From: Paralithodes platypus
Taxonomy: Eukaryota > Arthropoda > Malacostraca > Decapoda > Lithodidae
Length of the DNA stretch: 64,000 bases
Reading direction: 5' to 3'
Assembly: GCA_032716605.1 (NCBI GenBank)
Contig: CM064572.1
Coordinates: forward strand, 38,805,801-38,869,800
Shown: positions 1 to 9,266 of the stretch, one piece after another
Layout of the letters: each line of letters begins with the position of its first letter
How positions within the stretch are numbered: position 1 is the first letter of the stretch
Position numbers and translations under genes: made by a program
The notes under the pieces: model-generated
Database searches by the model: none
Told to the model about the DNA's origin: nothing
The model's input: the letters and a program-made list of their open reading frames with translations, nothing else

Positions 1-1059
1 AGTGCAAATCTCAAGTCTGTGCGTCAAATATTACGTTATAGGGAAGGGTAGCTCTCTTGAGAAACCTTAATACCGAAGTATTAAGCGTTCTCCTGGCGTA
101 CCTCAAAGACAAACAACGAGCTTAGAACAGTGCAGAATGGTATAGGCAAAAAGCCCTCATTCGTGCATGCTCTACTCTCAATGGCACACAGACTAGAATT
201 TACTCAATCAACTCCAGTTCTCAGGTATGTCGTGCAGCTTTTAACTAAAGCCAGCACTCATAGGAAACAATACCTTATAATATCAGACTCCTAGTCTAGC
301 ATTATCTAATCCAGCAGAACACTAATAATTAAAGGAAGCAGTACTAAACAATATGAATGCCAACCAATGCTTCGTGATCCACTTATCTTAACAACTAACA
401 TACATGGGTTATATCAGACCTTAACACACAATACAACTGGCCAGCATGAAGCTGATTTTGCAGAGTTAACCAGAGGGGATATAATGTTAATAAAAGGTGG
501 TGAAAGATATGGAAAATGAGAGAGATAGGCAGAGGAAAAGGTTCTCAGGTGCGGTAAGGGAGACAGATATCCAAGGGAAAAAGAGGAATGCGTTCTAGAA
601 ACCAGATCTGAGAGAGAGAGTGGCGAGGAACTGTATATATACTCGCACTAGCTCGAGGCGCGTGGGAAAAAAGCGGTTACAAGTCCTCTAGCCACTAGCA
701 AGGGAGCTAGCAGCATGGTAAGGACCTCTCTCCACCAACCCCCACGAGGCAGCCAGCCGTGACATCATCGAGCAGGACAAAAACACTGCGCGCTCCCTCT
801 CACTCTGTTCTACTCTCTCTCTCTCTCCCAGATCCCATCATTTCTAGTTAATGATAAAACATATACTTTACAATTAAATATATAAAGCCTTGACATGGGT
901 GAAAACAAAGAGCCTTTCTGGACTGCCCATGACACAAGCTTTCATATGAAATAAAGCACACTCTAATACATAAACTGTAGCCCCATCCACTGCCCTGGCG
1001 ATCCTAGCGAGTCACTGTAGGACAAGCCATGCGGTTCTAACGGAGTGGTTAACGTCACA
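1..1059 (-). repeat. GL-1 3' LTR, truncated by window start
   Basis: It matches 7563-9266 with scattered substitutions once the MITE at 7895-8534 is removed. Its inner edge GTCACA at 1054-1059 is the reverse complement of the LTR start TGTGAC. The part equivalent to 6825-7562 would lie left of base 1. It holds the unfilled TTAA target used by the MITE in the other LTR (about 328-332). Confidence 0.93.
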
Positions 1060-1071
1060 CCCCCCCAAGAT
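1060..1071 (-). other. GL-1 polypurine tract
   Basis: On the minus strand a TCTTGGGGGGG-like purine run abuts the 3' LTR start TGTGACG. The same arrangement (ATCTTGGG plus G-rich run, then TGTGACG) occurs at 34671-34683 in GL-2 and 57451-57463 in GL-3, which supports its role in plus-strand priming. Confidence 0.8.
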
Positions 1072-1526
1072 TTTTCTCAGAGGCCCCAAGGCTCACAAAA
1101 ATCTGATGGTTAGAACCCATGCTATATCTCCACTTCCCATCACCCAGCGGCAGTAAAATATCTGGCACAGTTCTTCAACAAAACATTTTTCAAAATTATA
1201 ACCCTCCCCAACACCATAGGTTAAATTATATGTAGTCCTCAAGAGCGAGCTTCTCTAGCCCAGCATTCTGAGAGGAGTGCAACTCAGAATTACTGCTATA
1301 ACATACTAAAAAAATTCAACTATCAAAGAAAGAGTTTTTATTTGATTTTTATGTTTATAATTTGTTTATTTCGGCTGCACTATAGGGGCAAGCCTAGTTT
1401 TTTCTTCTATACCAAACGCTCAACTCCTGCTTTACGACCCAATACGCTGGGCTACAACCGCGAGCCAACAAGCACCAAGCGCAAAATACTATTCAAACTA
1501 AAGCAGGAGGCTACCCGTGTGTCAAT
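1072..1526. other. GL-1 3' untranslated region, no gene seen
   Basis: This lies between the RNase H stop and the polypurine tract on the element strand. It is AT-rich and has no coding continuity with pol. An ORF on the plus strand (1342-1656) runs into pol antisense and has no family resemblance. Confidence 0.6.
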
Positions 1527-4500
1527 CTACCCAGGATCATCTACCCTCGAAAGACAATCTGCAATCACGTTGTCACAACCGGCAATATGGCGTATGTCCA
1601 GGTTATATTCCTGTAACATTAGCGACCACCTGGTCAGCCTCATATTCCGATTGTGAAACTGGTTCAAAAACTTGAGAGGGTGATGATCTGTGTAAATTAC
1701 AACGACTGGACCATAGGCTGGAACATAGACCTCGAAATGCCGCAGTGCAAGTACAATTGCCAGCAGCTCTTTCTCGACAACAGAGTAGTTCTTTTGGGCT
1801 GAATTGAACTTCTTCGAGTAGAAACTAACAGGATGTTCCAGCCCATCATCGTCCTTTTGCATAAGGACGGCACCAGCCCCCACACCACTAGCATCCGTTG
1901 CTAGTTGGAAAGGTAGGCTAAAGTCAGGGGCCCTGAGGATCGGGTGAGTGCACAACAGGTGTTTTACTACGCTAAACGCCTTCTCACACTCAGGCGCCCA
2001 TTTGAATTTCTTATCCTTCGCTAAAAGATCTGTCAGAGGTGCTAGCACGGTAGAGTACCCCTTAATGAAGCGTCTGTAGTATCCGATCATACCTAAGAAC
2101 CTCATGATCTGCTTCTTGGTGGCCGGCCGGGGAAAGTGATCAATCGCAGCTATCTTGTTCTGTGGGGGGCACACCTGTCCCAACCCCACCACGAACCCAA
2201 GATACTGCACGGACGCCCGCACGAAATCACACTTTGCCAGGTTGACCACCAAGCCAGCCTCACTAAGCCTCTTGAACAGGAGTTCTACGTGCTCACAATA
2301 ACTCGTAAAGCTGTTGTCATAGATAATAACATCGTCGAGGTATACTGTGCAATTAGGAATGTCTGCCGTTATATCATTCATCAAACTCTGAAAGGTAGCG
2401 GGTGCGTTCTTTAGACCATAAGGCATAACGTTAGAGCGGTAGGTAGCACCATCCACCACAAAACCACATACCTCTTTCGCTCGTTCGGACAAGGGCACCT
2501 GCCAGTATCCCTTAACCAAGTCCACCTTGGTTAGGTACTTTGCATTGCCTATCTTGTCCACACAGTCGTCGACCCGAGGAAGAGGGTATGGGTTGGTGGG
2601 CGTCAAACCGTTTAACCGTCTGTAGTCTACACAGAATCGCACCTTACCATCCGGTTTTGGTTGCAGCGTGACGGGAGATGTCCACTTCACCACCCCCTTC
2701 TCAATCAGCCCCCTTGTTAACATATACTCCAACTCCGCCCGGAGGGCCGGCAGTTTAATAGGGGGCACCCTATAGGGAACTGACTTGAAAGGGGGGTGGT
2801 CTCCTACGTCCACGTCGTGCACCTCTAGGGTAGTGAGGCCTGGGTGCTCCGCGAAAACAGAGGGGTATGAACCGAACAGGCGCTCCACAGCCACCCGCTG
2901 ATGCTCAGGTAAGTGTTGCAACGCTTCCTGAGCCGCCTGGTTCGTGTTCCCCGCCCACTGGTTGGCAGAGACATGATGATCCCAGTTATCCTCCACCTGA
3001 GCTTGACTGTCCCGTTCTCCTTCTCCACCTTGACTGCTAACCGTCATCACAGGCACAGTGAAAGGCTCAGGGGGGTGCCTCACATACTCCTTCATAAGAT
3101 TAACGTGACATAACTGATTGCGCTTACGTCTGTCTGGAGTGGCTACCAAGTAATCCAGGTCCGATAGCTTCTCAACCATCCTATAAGGACCAGTGTACTT
3201 CGCGGATAAGGGGTGACCTACAAGGGGCAGTAGAATCAACAACTCCTGTCCCACGTGAAACTCCCTGAGTTTAACCTTGAGGTCGTACCTGTCCTTCATG
3301 AGGGCCTGAGAGCTAGTCAAATTACGGCCAGCCAACTCCAGACTGCGCAACATCCGTTCCCGACTGTCGAGGACATACTTGAGCATAGAACAAGGTTTTT
3401 CTGCGCCCTCCCATATTTCTTTAACCATATGGAGAGGCCCTCTGACACGGTGTCCAAAGACGAGCTCATTAGGGCTGAATCCCAAACTTTCCCCAGGTAC
3501 CTCCCGTGCAGCAAACAAAACATATGGCAGACCAAGATTCCAATTTTTCCCATTCTCAAAGCAATAACAACGAAGCATAGATTTTAAGGTTGAGTGCCAT
3601 CGCTCTAACACACCCTGGCTCTCCGGATGATACGCAGATGACACAACCGTAACAATCCCATGCTGCTGCATAGTTTGAACAAAGAGGTTAGAAGTGAAGT
3701 TGGATCCTTGGTCTGACTGAATCTCCTGCGGGTAACCATACCGGGAAAAATACACTAGCAAGTTTTGGACCACCGTCTTCGCTGACCCATTTCTCATAGG
3801 GTAAGCGTCAGGGTACCTTGTTGCTACATCCATGATGGTCAGGAGAAACTTGTTTCCGGCCCTTGTAGGGGGAAGGGGGCCAACCATATCCACTATAACC
3901 TTACTAAAGGAAGGCCCACTGACAGGAATCGGGTGTAACGGCGCCTTAGGAATGCTCTGATTCGGTTTGCCAACCTTCTGACACACATCACACATTGCCA
4001 CCCATGACACAACTTGTGCTCTCAGACCAGGCCACCAAAATAATTTCCCCAAGGCTGCAACCGTCTTACGGACACCCAGATGTCCCGCCAGTGGTACATC
4101 ATGGGGCAACCTAAGTAGGCTTTCCCTGCAAACCCTCTGCACGACCAGCTGGTCTACCTCTCCTGACCCCCCCTCCCAGTTCCTCTGCGGATCTTGGAAT
4201 CGCCGGTATAATATGCCATCTATGAAAACAAAATCTCCCGACTGTGCATCACTGTCCTCCTCCAACTCGACAGCACCGGTACCACATTCAAGAACCTCCG
4301 GGTCTTCCAATTGCAACTTACGAATGTCCGAAGGAGCAAGCCTATCCAAGTGTTTGCGAAACAACTCATGCCCCCCTCCTACATTAAATTTGGCCTCCCG
4401 TTGCTCTCTCTCCGCGTACCGTTGCTGTCTCATCGTCTTTTTAAGCCCATCCACTGCCTTCTCAGGAACAGTTAATGGGTCTTCTCTAGACTCGAAAATT

Positions 4501-4673
4501 GGTCCTAATAATGAGTCCCCGAGAATGTCCGCTGATACTGAACTCTCAACCGCATCAACTTTCAACCCCTTCTCGGTACCCTTCCTCCGCTGATCTAAAG
4601 ACTGTTGACCAGAATGTGACTCCCTGGATGCAAGGGACGGGTGACAACACACGCCATAGGTTGCCCCCGACAC
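1527..4673 (-). CDS. pol: GL-1 pol: integrase-RT-RNase H in one frame (IN first)
   Basis: A 1048-residue open frame. Residues 150-240 hold the HHCC zinc module (H191, H198, C228, C231). Residues 255-380 are the integrase core with D262, D321 and E357, a D-35-E spacing. A GPY module follows at 495-497. RT spans about 615-800 with D718 and YLDD at 778-781. Gypsy-type RNase H spans about 915-1045 (D927, E967/E969, D996). Integrase upstream of RT, in an element whose RT is Ty3/gypsy-like, is the hallmark of the Gmr1-like group. No chromodomain is seen. The first residues are probably not a true start: homologous frames in GL-2 and GL-3 run in from the protease, and here a one-base shift near 4645 in a C-rich run separates them. 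All catalytic residues I can place are present. Confidence 0.93.
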   Translation of the reverse strand: MSGATYGVCCHPSLASRESHSGQQSLDQRRKGTEKGLKVDAVESSVSADILGDSLLGPIFESREDPLTVPEKAVDGLKKTMRQQRYAEREQREAKFNVGGGHELFRKHLDRLAPSDIRKLQLEDPEVLECGTGAVELEEDSDAQSGDFVFIDGILYRRFQDPQRNWEGGSGEVDQLVVQRVCRESLLRLPHDVPLAGHLGVRKTVAALGKLFWWPGLRAQVVSWVAMCDVCQKVGKPNQSIPKAPLHPIPVSGPSFSKVIVDMVGPLPPTRAGNKFLLTIMDVATRYPDAYPMRNGSAKTVVQNLLVYFSRYGYPQEIQSDQGSNFTSNLFVQTMQQHGIVTVVSSAYHPESQGVLERWHSTLKSMLRCYCFENGKNWNLGLPYVLFAAREVPGESLGFSPNELVFGHRVRGPLHMVKEIWEGAEKPCSMLKYVLDSRERMLRSLELAGRNLTSSQALMKDRYDLKVKLREFHVGQELLILLPLVGHPLSAKYTGPYRMVEKLSDLDYLVATPDRRKRNQLCHVNLMKEYVRHPPEPFTVPVMTVSSQGGEGERDSQAQVEDNWDHHVSANQWAGNTNQAAQEALQHLPEHQRVAVERLFGSYPSVFAEHPGLTTLEVHDVDVGDHPPFKSVPYRVPPIKLPALRAELEYMLTRGLIEKGVVKWTSPVTLQPKPDGKVRFCVDYRRLNGLTPTNPYPLPRVDDCVDKIGNAKYLTKVDLVKGYWQVPLSERAKEVCGFVVDGATYRSNVMPYGLKNAPATFQSLMNDITADIPNCTVYLDDVIIYDNSFTSYCEHVELLFKRLSEAGLVVNLAKCDFVRASVQYLGFVVGLGQVCPPQNKIAAIDHFPRPATKKQIMRFLGMIGYYRRFIKGYSTVLAPLTDLLAKDKKFKWAPECEKAFSVVKHLLCTHPILRAPDFSLPFQLATDASGVGAGAVLMQKDDDGLEHPVSFYSKKFNSAQKNYSVVEKELLAIVLALRHFEVYVPAYGPVVVIYTDHHPLKFLNQFHNRNMRLTRWSLMLQEYNLDIRHIAGCDNVIADCLSRVDDPG

Positions 4674-5236
4674 TTCTCAACCCACTCCTGCTCCTCCCTA
4701 CTCACGTCGGCCGGCTTCTCGGCAACGACCAAGGGTGGAGCCTCAGAAGTAGGCCCCGCAAAGTCGTTGCCGAGAAGGAGGTCGACGCCCCCAACAGGTA
4801 ACTTCTCCACAATTCCTACATCCAGGTCACGAGTCACACCATCAACTTCCATCTTCATTCTTACAAGCGGGTATGACCTTGTTGCATTAACTCCCTGAAC
4901 CACAACCACCCGTGCCGTATTTACAGGTTTACCAGTGAAATTCCTCAACAATGTTTGCGATGCCCCAGTGTCACGCAAAATTCTCACCTCATGTCTTCTA
5001 CCCCCCCACTCCACACAACCGAGTCCCCTGTGGTCACTAAAGGCATCACGGACAGGGAATAAGCCTTCCGGATCCTTCTGCACTGGCAGTGTATTTACCT
5101 CGGAAGAATTGCCTCTAACAAACTCCGATGTCCTCTTGAACACTCCAATGCCGTGAGCAAAAGACACGGATGCCGGAGGAGGTCGACTAGGGCACTCATT
5201 TGCTTTATGACCCTCCTTGTGGCACTTAAAACACAT
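4595..5236 (-). CDS. GL-1 nucleocapsid knuckle and aspartic protease
   Basis: A 213-residue frame opening with a CCHC zinc knuckle (C2, C5, H10, C15; spacing C-x2-C-x4-H-x4-C). The protease lies at about 90-165, with the DTGASQTLL active-site motif and a downstream LLGND segment. It is in the same frame as gag, and the only break between them is one TAG codon just after the PNTTPY residues; GL-2 has a lysine codon there. It then overlaps pol in another frame. The knuckle packages element RNA and the protease matures the polyprotein in related elements. The listed start is an internal Met within the knuckle, so the true product likely begins upstream as gag. Confidence 0.88.
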   Translation of the reverse strand: MCFKCHKEGHKANECPSRPPPASVSFAHGIGVFKRTSEFVRGNSSEVNTLPVQKDPEGLFPVRDAFSDHRGLGCVEWGGRRHEVRILRDTGASQTLLRNFTGKPVNTARVVVVQGVNATRSYPLVRMKMEVDGVTRDLDVGIVEKLPVGGVDLLLGNDFAGPTSEAPPLVVAEKPADVSREEQEWVEKCRGQPMACVVTRPLHPGSHILVNSL

Positions 5237-5284
5237 AAATTTCGGTTTCGGCTTATACTGTGATGTAACAGGCCCCTGACTTTT

Positions 5285-6634
5285 CTAATACGGCGTGGTG
5301 TTAGGTTTGAATTCAGTTTTAGTTTCATTGCTCTTTTGCTTAAATGTGTCGTTGCTACGGGGAGGGGGAGGATAACGGTCCCTAGCACTTGCATCGTACT
5401 TCTGTGAGGACCCGCAACCCCGAATCAACGACAGCCGTAGCTCAGCCATTTCTGCTGCTTCTACTAGAGTTCTTGGGTTTTTCTCCTTTAAGTTCAAAGT
5501 TAGATCACCGCCCGTGCTCTTAAAGAACTGCTCCAACATCATTAACTGCTTAATTTCATCAAATGTTGTGACCTTCTCAGATCGGAGCCAGTTCCCCATA
5601 GCATCGGACAAGTCCCGGGTGTGTTCCAAAAAGGTGCTATCTCTTCCCTTAGTTACACCCCGGAACTTCAAACGGTACGTTTCTGGTTTCAGTTCGTAAG
5701 CCCTCAGGACAGCCTCCTTGAGATCCTCGTACACAATACATAACTCCAAAGGTAACGCATCGTAGGCTTTAAGACCCTTGCCTATTAATCTAGAGGATAC
5801 AAGTGCTGCCCATTTATTCTCGGGCCACTGGTGTTCCTGGCACTTCTTCTCAAAGCATGTGAAAAATTCTGTTACACCACTCTCATCAAACACCGGAACC
5901 AGTTTCAATAAGTGCGAGAGAGACTGCTCATGAACACGGTTACCAGCCCCAAGTCGCTGTCCCGTTGCCTCTACTCGCGACTTCTCTACATCCATGTCGG
6001 CACAGTACCTAGTCGACTCAGCTTGGATTTTTGCTAGCTCTATGTGCTCATGACTGATAGTTTTTCTCTCTTCTATCTTGGCTAATTCTATTTGCTGCTC
6101 ACCTGCCCTGATAGCCTTTCTCTCTTCGATCTTAGCTAATTCGAGCTGAAGCAATAATTCTGGAGATAACCCTTGAGGAGGTGAAGGTGCTACAATGTTT
6201 GAAATTACCGGTGGTCCCCCCAGGGGCAACCCACCCTGCCAGTCACCACCCACCTGTGGAAACGTACCCGGGGTCGGCAAACTACTGGGAGTCGAGTGTA
6301 GGGGAAGCATGGCCGAAGGGCTCTGAGCACTCAACCCATCTCGCTCACCAGTCACCCTGCCCAGTACACACGTTATCAAGTTATCCTTGGTCATGCTGCT
6401 AGTAACCGCATGACCGATAGCTGTGGCCAGGCATTGAAGACCGTACCGATCCATACCCTCCAACCGCTCGGCAGTAACAGGCCATTGCAAAAATATCCTA
6501 GCATCCTCCTCACAGTTCACCTTATTAACCGTATCATCATACTGCTGTTCCTCAGTTTCGACATTACGTACTGTGTCTCCATTCTCCTCTGATCCGGTAT
6601 AAGACATGATGCTCACAAAAATTTCCCACCTCAA
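5285..6634 (-). CDS. gag: GL-1 gag with SAP-like N-terminus, coiled coil and SCAN-like capsid region
   Basis: 449 residues; the second Met (residue 10, about 6607) is the likelier start because upstream residues have no counterpart in GL-3. Residues 58-94 resemble a SAP/helix-extension-helix motif (RYGLQCLA ... TKDNLI). Residues 160-215 are charged heptad-like repeats (ELAKIEERK and variants). Residues 230-300 form a conserved gag block, and 318-400 resemble a SCAN domain (NWLRSEKVTTFDE, LMMLEQF). SCAN domains are reported to derive from the capsid of Gmr1-like elements, so this fits the pol order. The frame ends at a TAG directly before the nucleocapsid. It is conserved with 29320-30462 and 47043-48326. 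Confidence 0.85.
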   Translation of the reverse strand: MRWEIFVSIMSYTGSEENGDTVRNVETEEQQYDDTVNKVNCEEDARIFLQWPVTAERLEGMDRYGLQCLATAIGHAVTSSMTKDNLITCVLGRVTGERDGLSAQSPSAMLPLHSTPSSLPTPGTFPQVGGDWQGGLPLGGPPVISNIVAPSPPQGLSPELLLQLELAKIEERKAIRAGEQQIELAKIEERKTISHEHIELAKIQAESTRYCADMDVEKSRVEATGQRLGAGNRVHEQSLSHLLKLVPVFDESGVTEFFTCFEKKCQEHQWPENKWAALVSSRLIGKGLKAYDALPLELCIVYEDLKEAVLRAYELKPETYRLKFRGVTKGRDSTFLEHTRDLSDAMGNWLRSEKVTTFDEIKQLMMLEQFFKSTGGDLTLNLKEKNPRTLVEAAEMAELRLSLIRGCGSSQKYDASARDRYPPPPRSNDTFKQKSNETKTEFKPNTTPY

Positions 6635-6804
6635 TATTCAGAAAAGAAGTACCCCAAACTCTTATACCTTAATATACACACAAAAATTCTCGGAAATACT
6701 CAAGGGCTATACTATGTTGCAAAAAAAATATATTCTTGCTGATCCCCGCAAAATATTCTCCAAAACAACAAATGTTCCCTGCTAATAAATGTAGGTTCAC
6801 CAAA
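6635..6804. other. GL-1 leader between PBS and gag
   Basis: An AT-rich leader of about 170 bases with A-rich runs and no ORF of note. GL-2 and GL-3 have leaders of about 200 bases in the same place. Confidence 0.6.
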
Positions 6805-6822
6805 TCCTAGGTAAGGTCGCCA
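6805..6822 (-). promoter_or_regulatory. GL-1 primer binding site
   Basis: The minus strand reads TGGCGACCTTACC starting two bases (AA) inside the LTR. TGG pairs with the CCA end of a tRNA. The same AA-TGGCGACCT follows the 5' LTR in GL-2 (29041) and GL-3 (46839). I do not assign the tRNA. Confidence 0.85.
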
Positions 6823-7894
6823 TTTGTTACGACTGGGGTTTAAATATATCAGGGCTCTTATTCATTGGACTAGTAATGGCATAAATGCTACAACGGAAAG
6901 CGCTAGATCCAACCTCTGATGTATATTCCCAGTGAACAAAGAACACAAATACTCTCCAGAGTTCTATATGCAATAATAGGCTATCAAACTCTCAATAAAT
7001 GTGCGTCTATTCTAGGCTTAATGTTATGTGAAAACAGCCTATTACTACCTATAACCGAAGGTGCTTGGTTATGGTATGCAAAGTAAGGTGGTAAGAGAAG
7101 TTACAGCTTACGTTACTTTAATCAATAAATGTCAGGCACTCCTGCATGAAAGAAAGTGCACTAAAGTCCTTCAACACTAACAAGGAATTTTCTTTAAATG
7201 TTAGATGCTATAAAGATGCTCGTATCGGAAATGGAACCCAAAAAAGGCAGGCAGCGGAACAATGCTCGTGCAGGCTATGTACACAAAAAGGCAGAATATA
7301 TAATGCCGTCGGAGCCAAGAATATCCTAAACACTACAACAATAATGATCGCCACGACAATGCAGTATTCCTATCAACAAAAAGAGCCTAAGTCGTTTGTG
7401 TCTCCATACATCAAACTAGGCTGCGAAATGCTTGTGTAATCATAAATGGGTATACATAAAAAGAGTAATTGGTTTAATATACTTAATGTCTACTGTGACT
7501 GATAAAGTCTAGCTAGAGTCAATGATATGAGATACTGTTGCGCATGGCATGCCGCATAGCCTAGTGCAAATCTCAAGTCAGTGCGTCAAATATTTCGTTA
7601 TAGGGAAGGGTAGCTCTCTTGAGAAACCTTAATACCGAAGTATTAAGCGTTCTCCTGGCGTACCTCAAAGACAAACAACGAGCTTAGAACAGTGCAGAAT
7701 GGTATAGGCAAAAAGCCCTCATTCGTGCATGCTCTACTCTCAATGGCACACAGACTAGAATTTACTCAATCAACTCCAGTTCTCAGGTATGTCGTGCAGC
7801 TTTTAACTAAAGCCAGCACTCATAGGAAACAATGCCTTATAATATCAGACTCCTACTCTAGCATTATCTAATCCAGCAGAACACTAATAATTAA

Positions 7895-8534
7895 CCCGGC
7901 AAGCGCGATAGGCCTCACGGAAGGCTTCCTATAGGGAACGCGATAGGCCTCACGGAAGCAGGACCATAAAATAAGCCTTCCATAAAAAAAAAGGGCCTAT
8001 CAAAACAAAGGAATTTGTCTCTAGGTGAGATAATTCCCCTCCAGTACTCATCCATGTAAATCTCACCCACCCCCCTCCCCTCCTTCCCCACCTTATTCCC
8101 CCCTCCCTCCCCTCCTCAATTATCACCTATTTTTCCTCTTATTATCATCATTTATCGGTTATTTTTCTCTCCCGCGATAATGTAGCACAAGTGGGTTGCA
8201 TAAAAGATCGTTATGCAACACCCAGACACCGGCACACACCGCCCCGCTCGTCTCAGTTGACTCCCAGACAGCGAGAGGGGAGGGCTGCCTGTCTCTCTCT
8301 CTCGCCTGAGATTATGACCGGGTGGCCAATATCTTCGTTTTTCACCACCCAAATGCTTTTCCCACTTATTTTAGCACTCTTGAAGGTTCATATATACATC
8401 ATATATGTAAAATAAAAGCATACCGAAAACAAATAATGGTTTATATTGTAAATATAACAAATTCTGTCAGAATCCAGGGCTAGAAATGCACAAATAACTG
8501 CCCTAGCACCTACGTCTATATCGCGCTTGTCAGG
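7895..8534. mobile_element. 640-bp piggyBac-like MITE in GL-1 LTR
   Basis: It is flanked by TTAA at 7891-7894 and 8535-8538. The ends are imperfect inverted repeats (CCCGGCAAGCGCGATA against CCTGACAAGCGCGATA on the other strand). The sister LTR at 1-1059 has a single TTAA at the same point, giving an empty site. TTAA duplication and CCC-type termini fit piggyBac-type transposition. No transposase is present, so it is non-autonomous. Just inside the left end, GCGATAGGCCTCACGGAAG is present twice (about 7904 and 7940). Confidence 0.9.
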
Positions 8535-8837
8535 TTAAAGGAAGCAGTACTAAACAATATGAATGCCAACCAATGCTTCGTGATCCACTTATCTTAACAA
8601 CTAACATACATGGGTTATATCAGACCTTAACGCACAATACAACTGGCCAGCATGAAGCTGATTTTGCAGAGTTAACCAGAGGGGATATAATGTTAATAAA
8701 AGGTGGTGAGAGATATGGAAAATGAGAGAGATAGGCAGAGGAAAAGTTTCTCAGGTGCGGCGAGGGGGACAGATATCCAAGGGAAAAAGAGGAATGCGTT
8801 CTAGAAACCAGATCTGAGGGAGAGAGTGGCGAGGAAC

Positions 8838-8973
8838 TGTATATATACTCGCACTAGCTCGAGGCGCGTGGGAAAAAAGCGGTTACAAGTCCTCTAGCCA
8901 CTAGCAAGGGAGCTAGCAGCATGGTAAGGACCTCTCTCCACCAACCCCCACGAGGCAGCCAGCCGTGACGTCA
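8838..8973 (-). promoter_or_regulatory. Candidate U3 promoter of GL-1 (CRE and TATA-like)
   Basis: A perfect palindromic CRE, TGACGTCA, lies at 8966-8973 and a TATA-like GTATATATAC at 8838-8847, in promoter order on the element strand. The older-looking LTR at the left has TGACATCA, a CpG-decay change. Spacing of about 120 bases is long, so the assignment is tentative. Confidence 0.35.
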
Positions 8974-9266
8974 TCGAGCGGGACAAAACACTGCGCGCTC
9001 CCTCTCACTCTGTTCTACTCTCTCTCTCTCTCTCCCAGATCCCATCATTATTAGTTAATGATAAAACATATACTTTACAATTAAATATATAAAGCCTTGA
9101 CATGGGTGAAAACAAAGAGCCTTTCTGGACTGCCCATGACACAAGCTTTCATATGAAATAAAGCACACTCTAATACATAAACTGTAGCCCCATCCACTGC
9201 CCTGGCGATCCTAGCGAGTCACTGTAGGACAAGCCATGCGGTTCTAACGGAGTGGTTAACGTCACA

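Larger units (their letters stand above)
1..9266 (-). mobile_element. GL-1: Gmr1-like Ty3/gypsy LTR retrotransposon
   Basis: A minus-strand element bounded by two LTRs of the same sequence (1-1059, cut by the window edge, and 6825-9266). Between them, in element order, lie a primer binding site, gag, a CCHC knuckle plus aspartic protease, integrase, reverse transcriptase and RNase H, then a polypurine tract. RT and RNase H are gypsy-type but integrase precedes RT, the order known from Gmr1-like elements. LTR ends read TGTGACG...CGTAACA. By eye the two LTRs differ by about 2 percent outside one MITE, so the insertion is fairly young. An amber codon after gag and a frameshift before integrase make this copy defective. 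The target duplication cannot be checked because the 3' end lies outside the window. Confidence 0.93.
6825..9266 (-). repeat. GL-1 5' LTR with nested MITE
   Basis: In element orientation it starts TGTGACGTTAACC (at 9266) and ends CGTAACA (at 6825). Without the 640-bp MITE and its TTAA duplication it is about 1.8 kb, near the 1.81 and 1.86 kb of the GL-3 and GL-2 LTRs. The 3' portion shares the phrases GGATCTAG and TAGTCCAAT with both other families. Confidence 0.93.

Noticed and set aside
1527..4673. Ty1/copia assignment because integrase precedes RT
   Set aside because: RT (YLDDVIIY, PYRVPP entry), RNase H (TDAS, TDHHPL) and the GPY module are of Ty3/gypsy type; only the order is copia-like.
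8152..8415. Small ORFs on both strands inside the 640-bp MITE
   Set aside because: Too short for a transposase, and no DDD or zinc motif.
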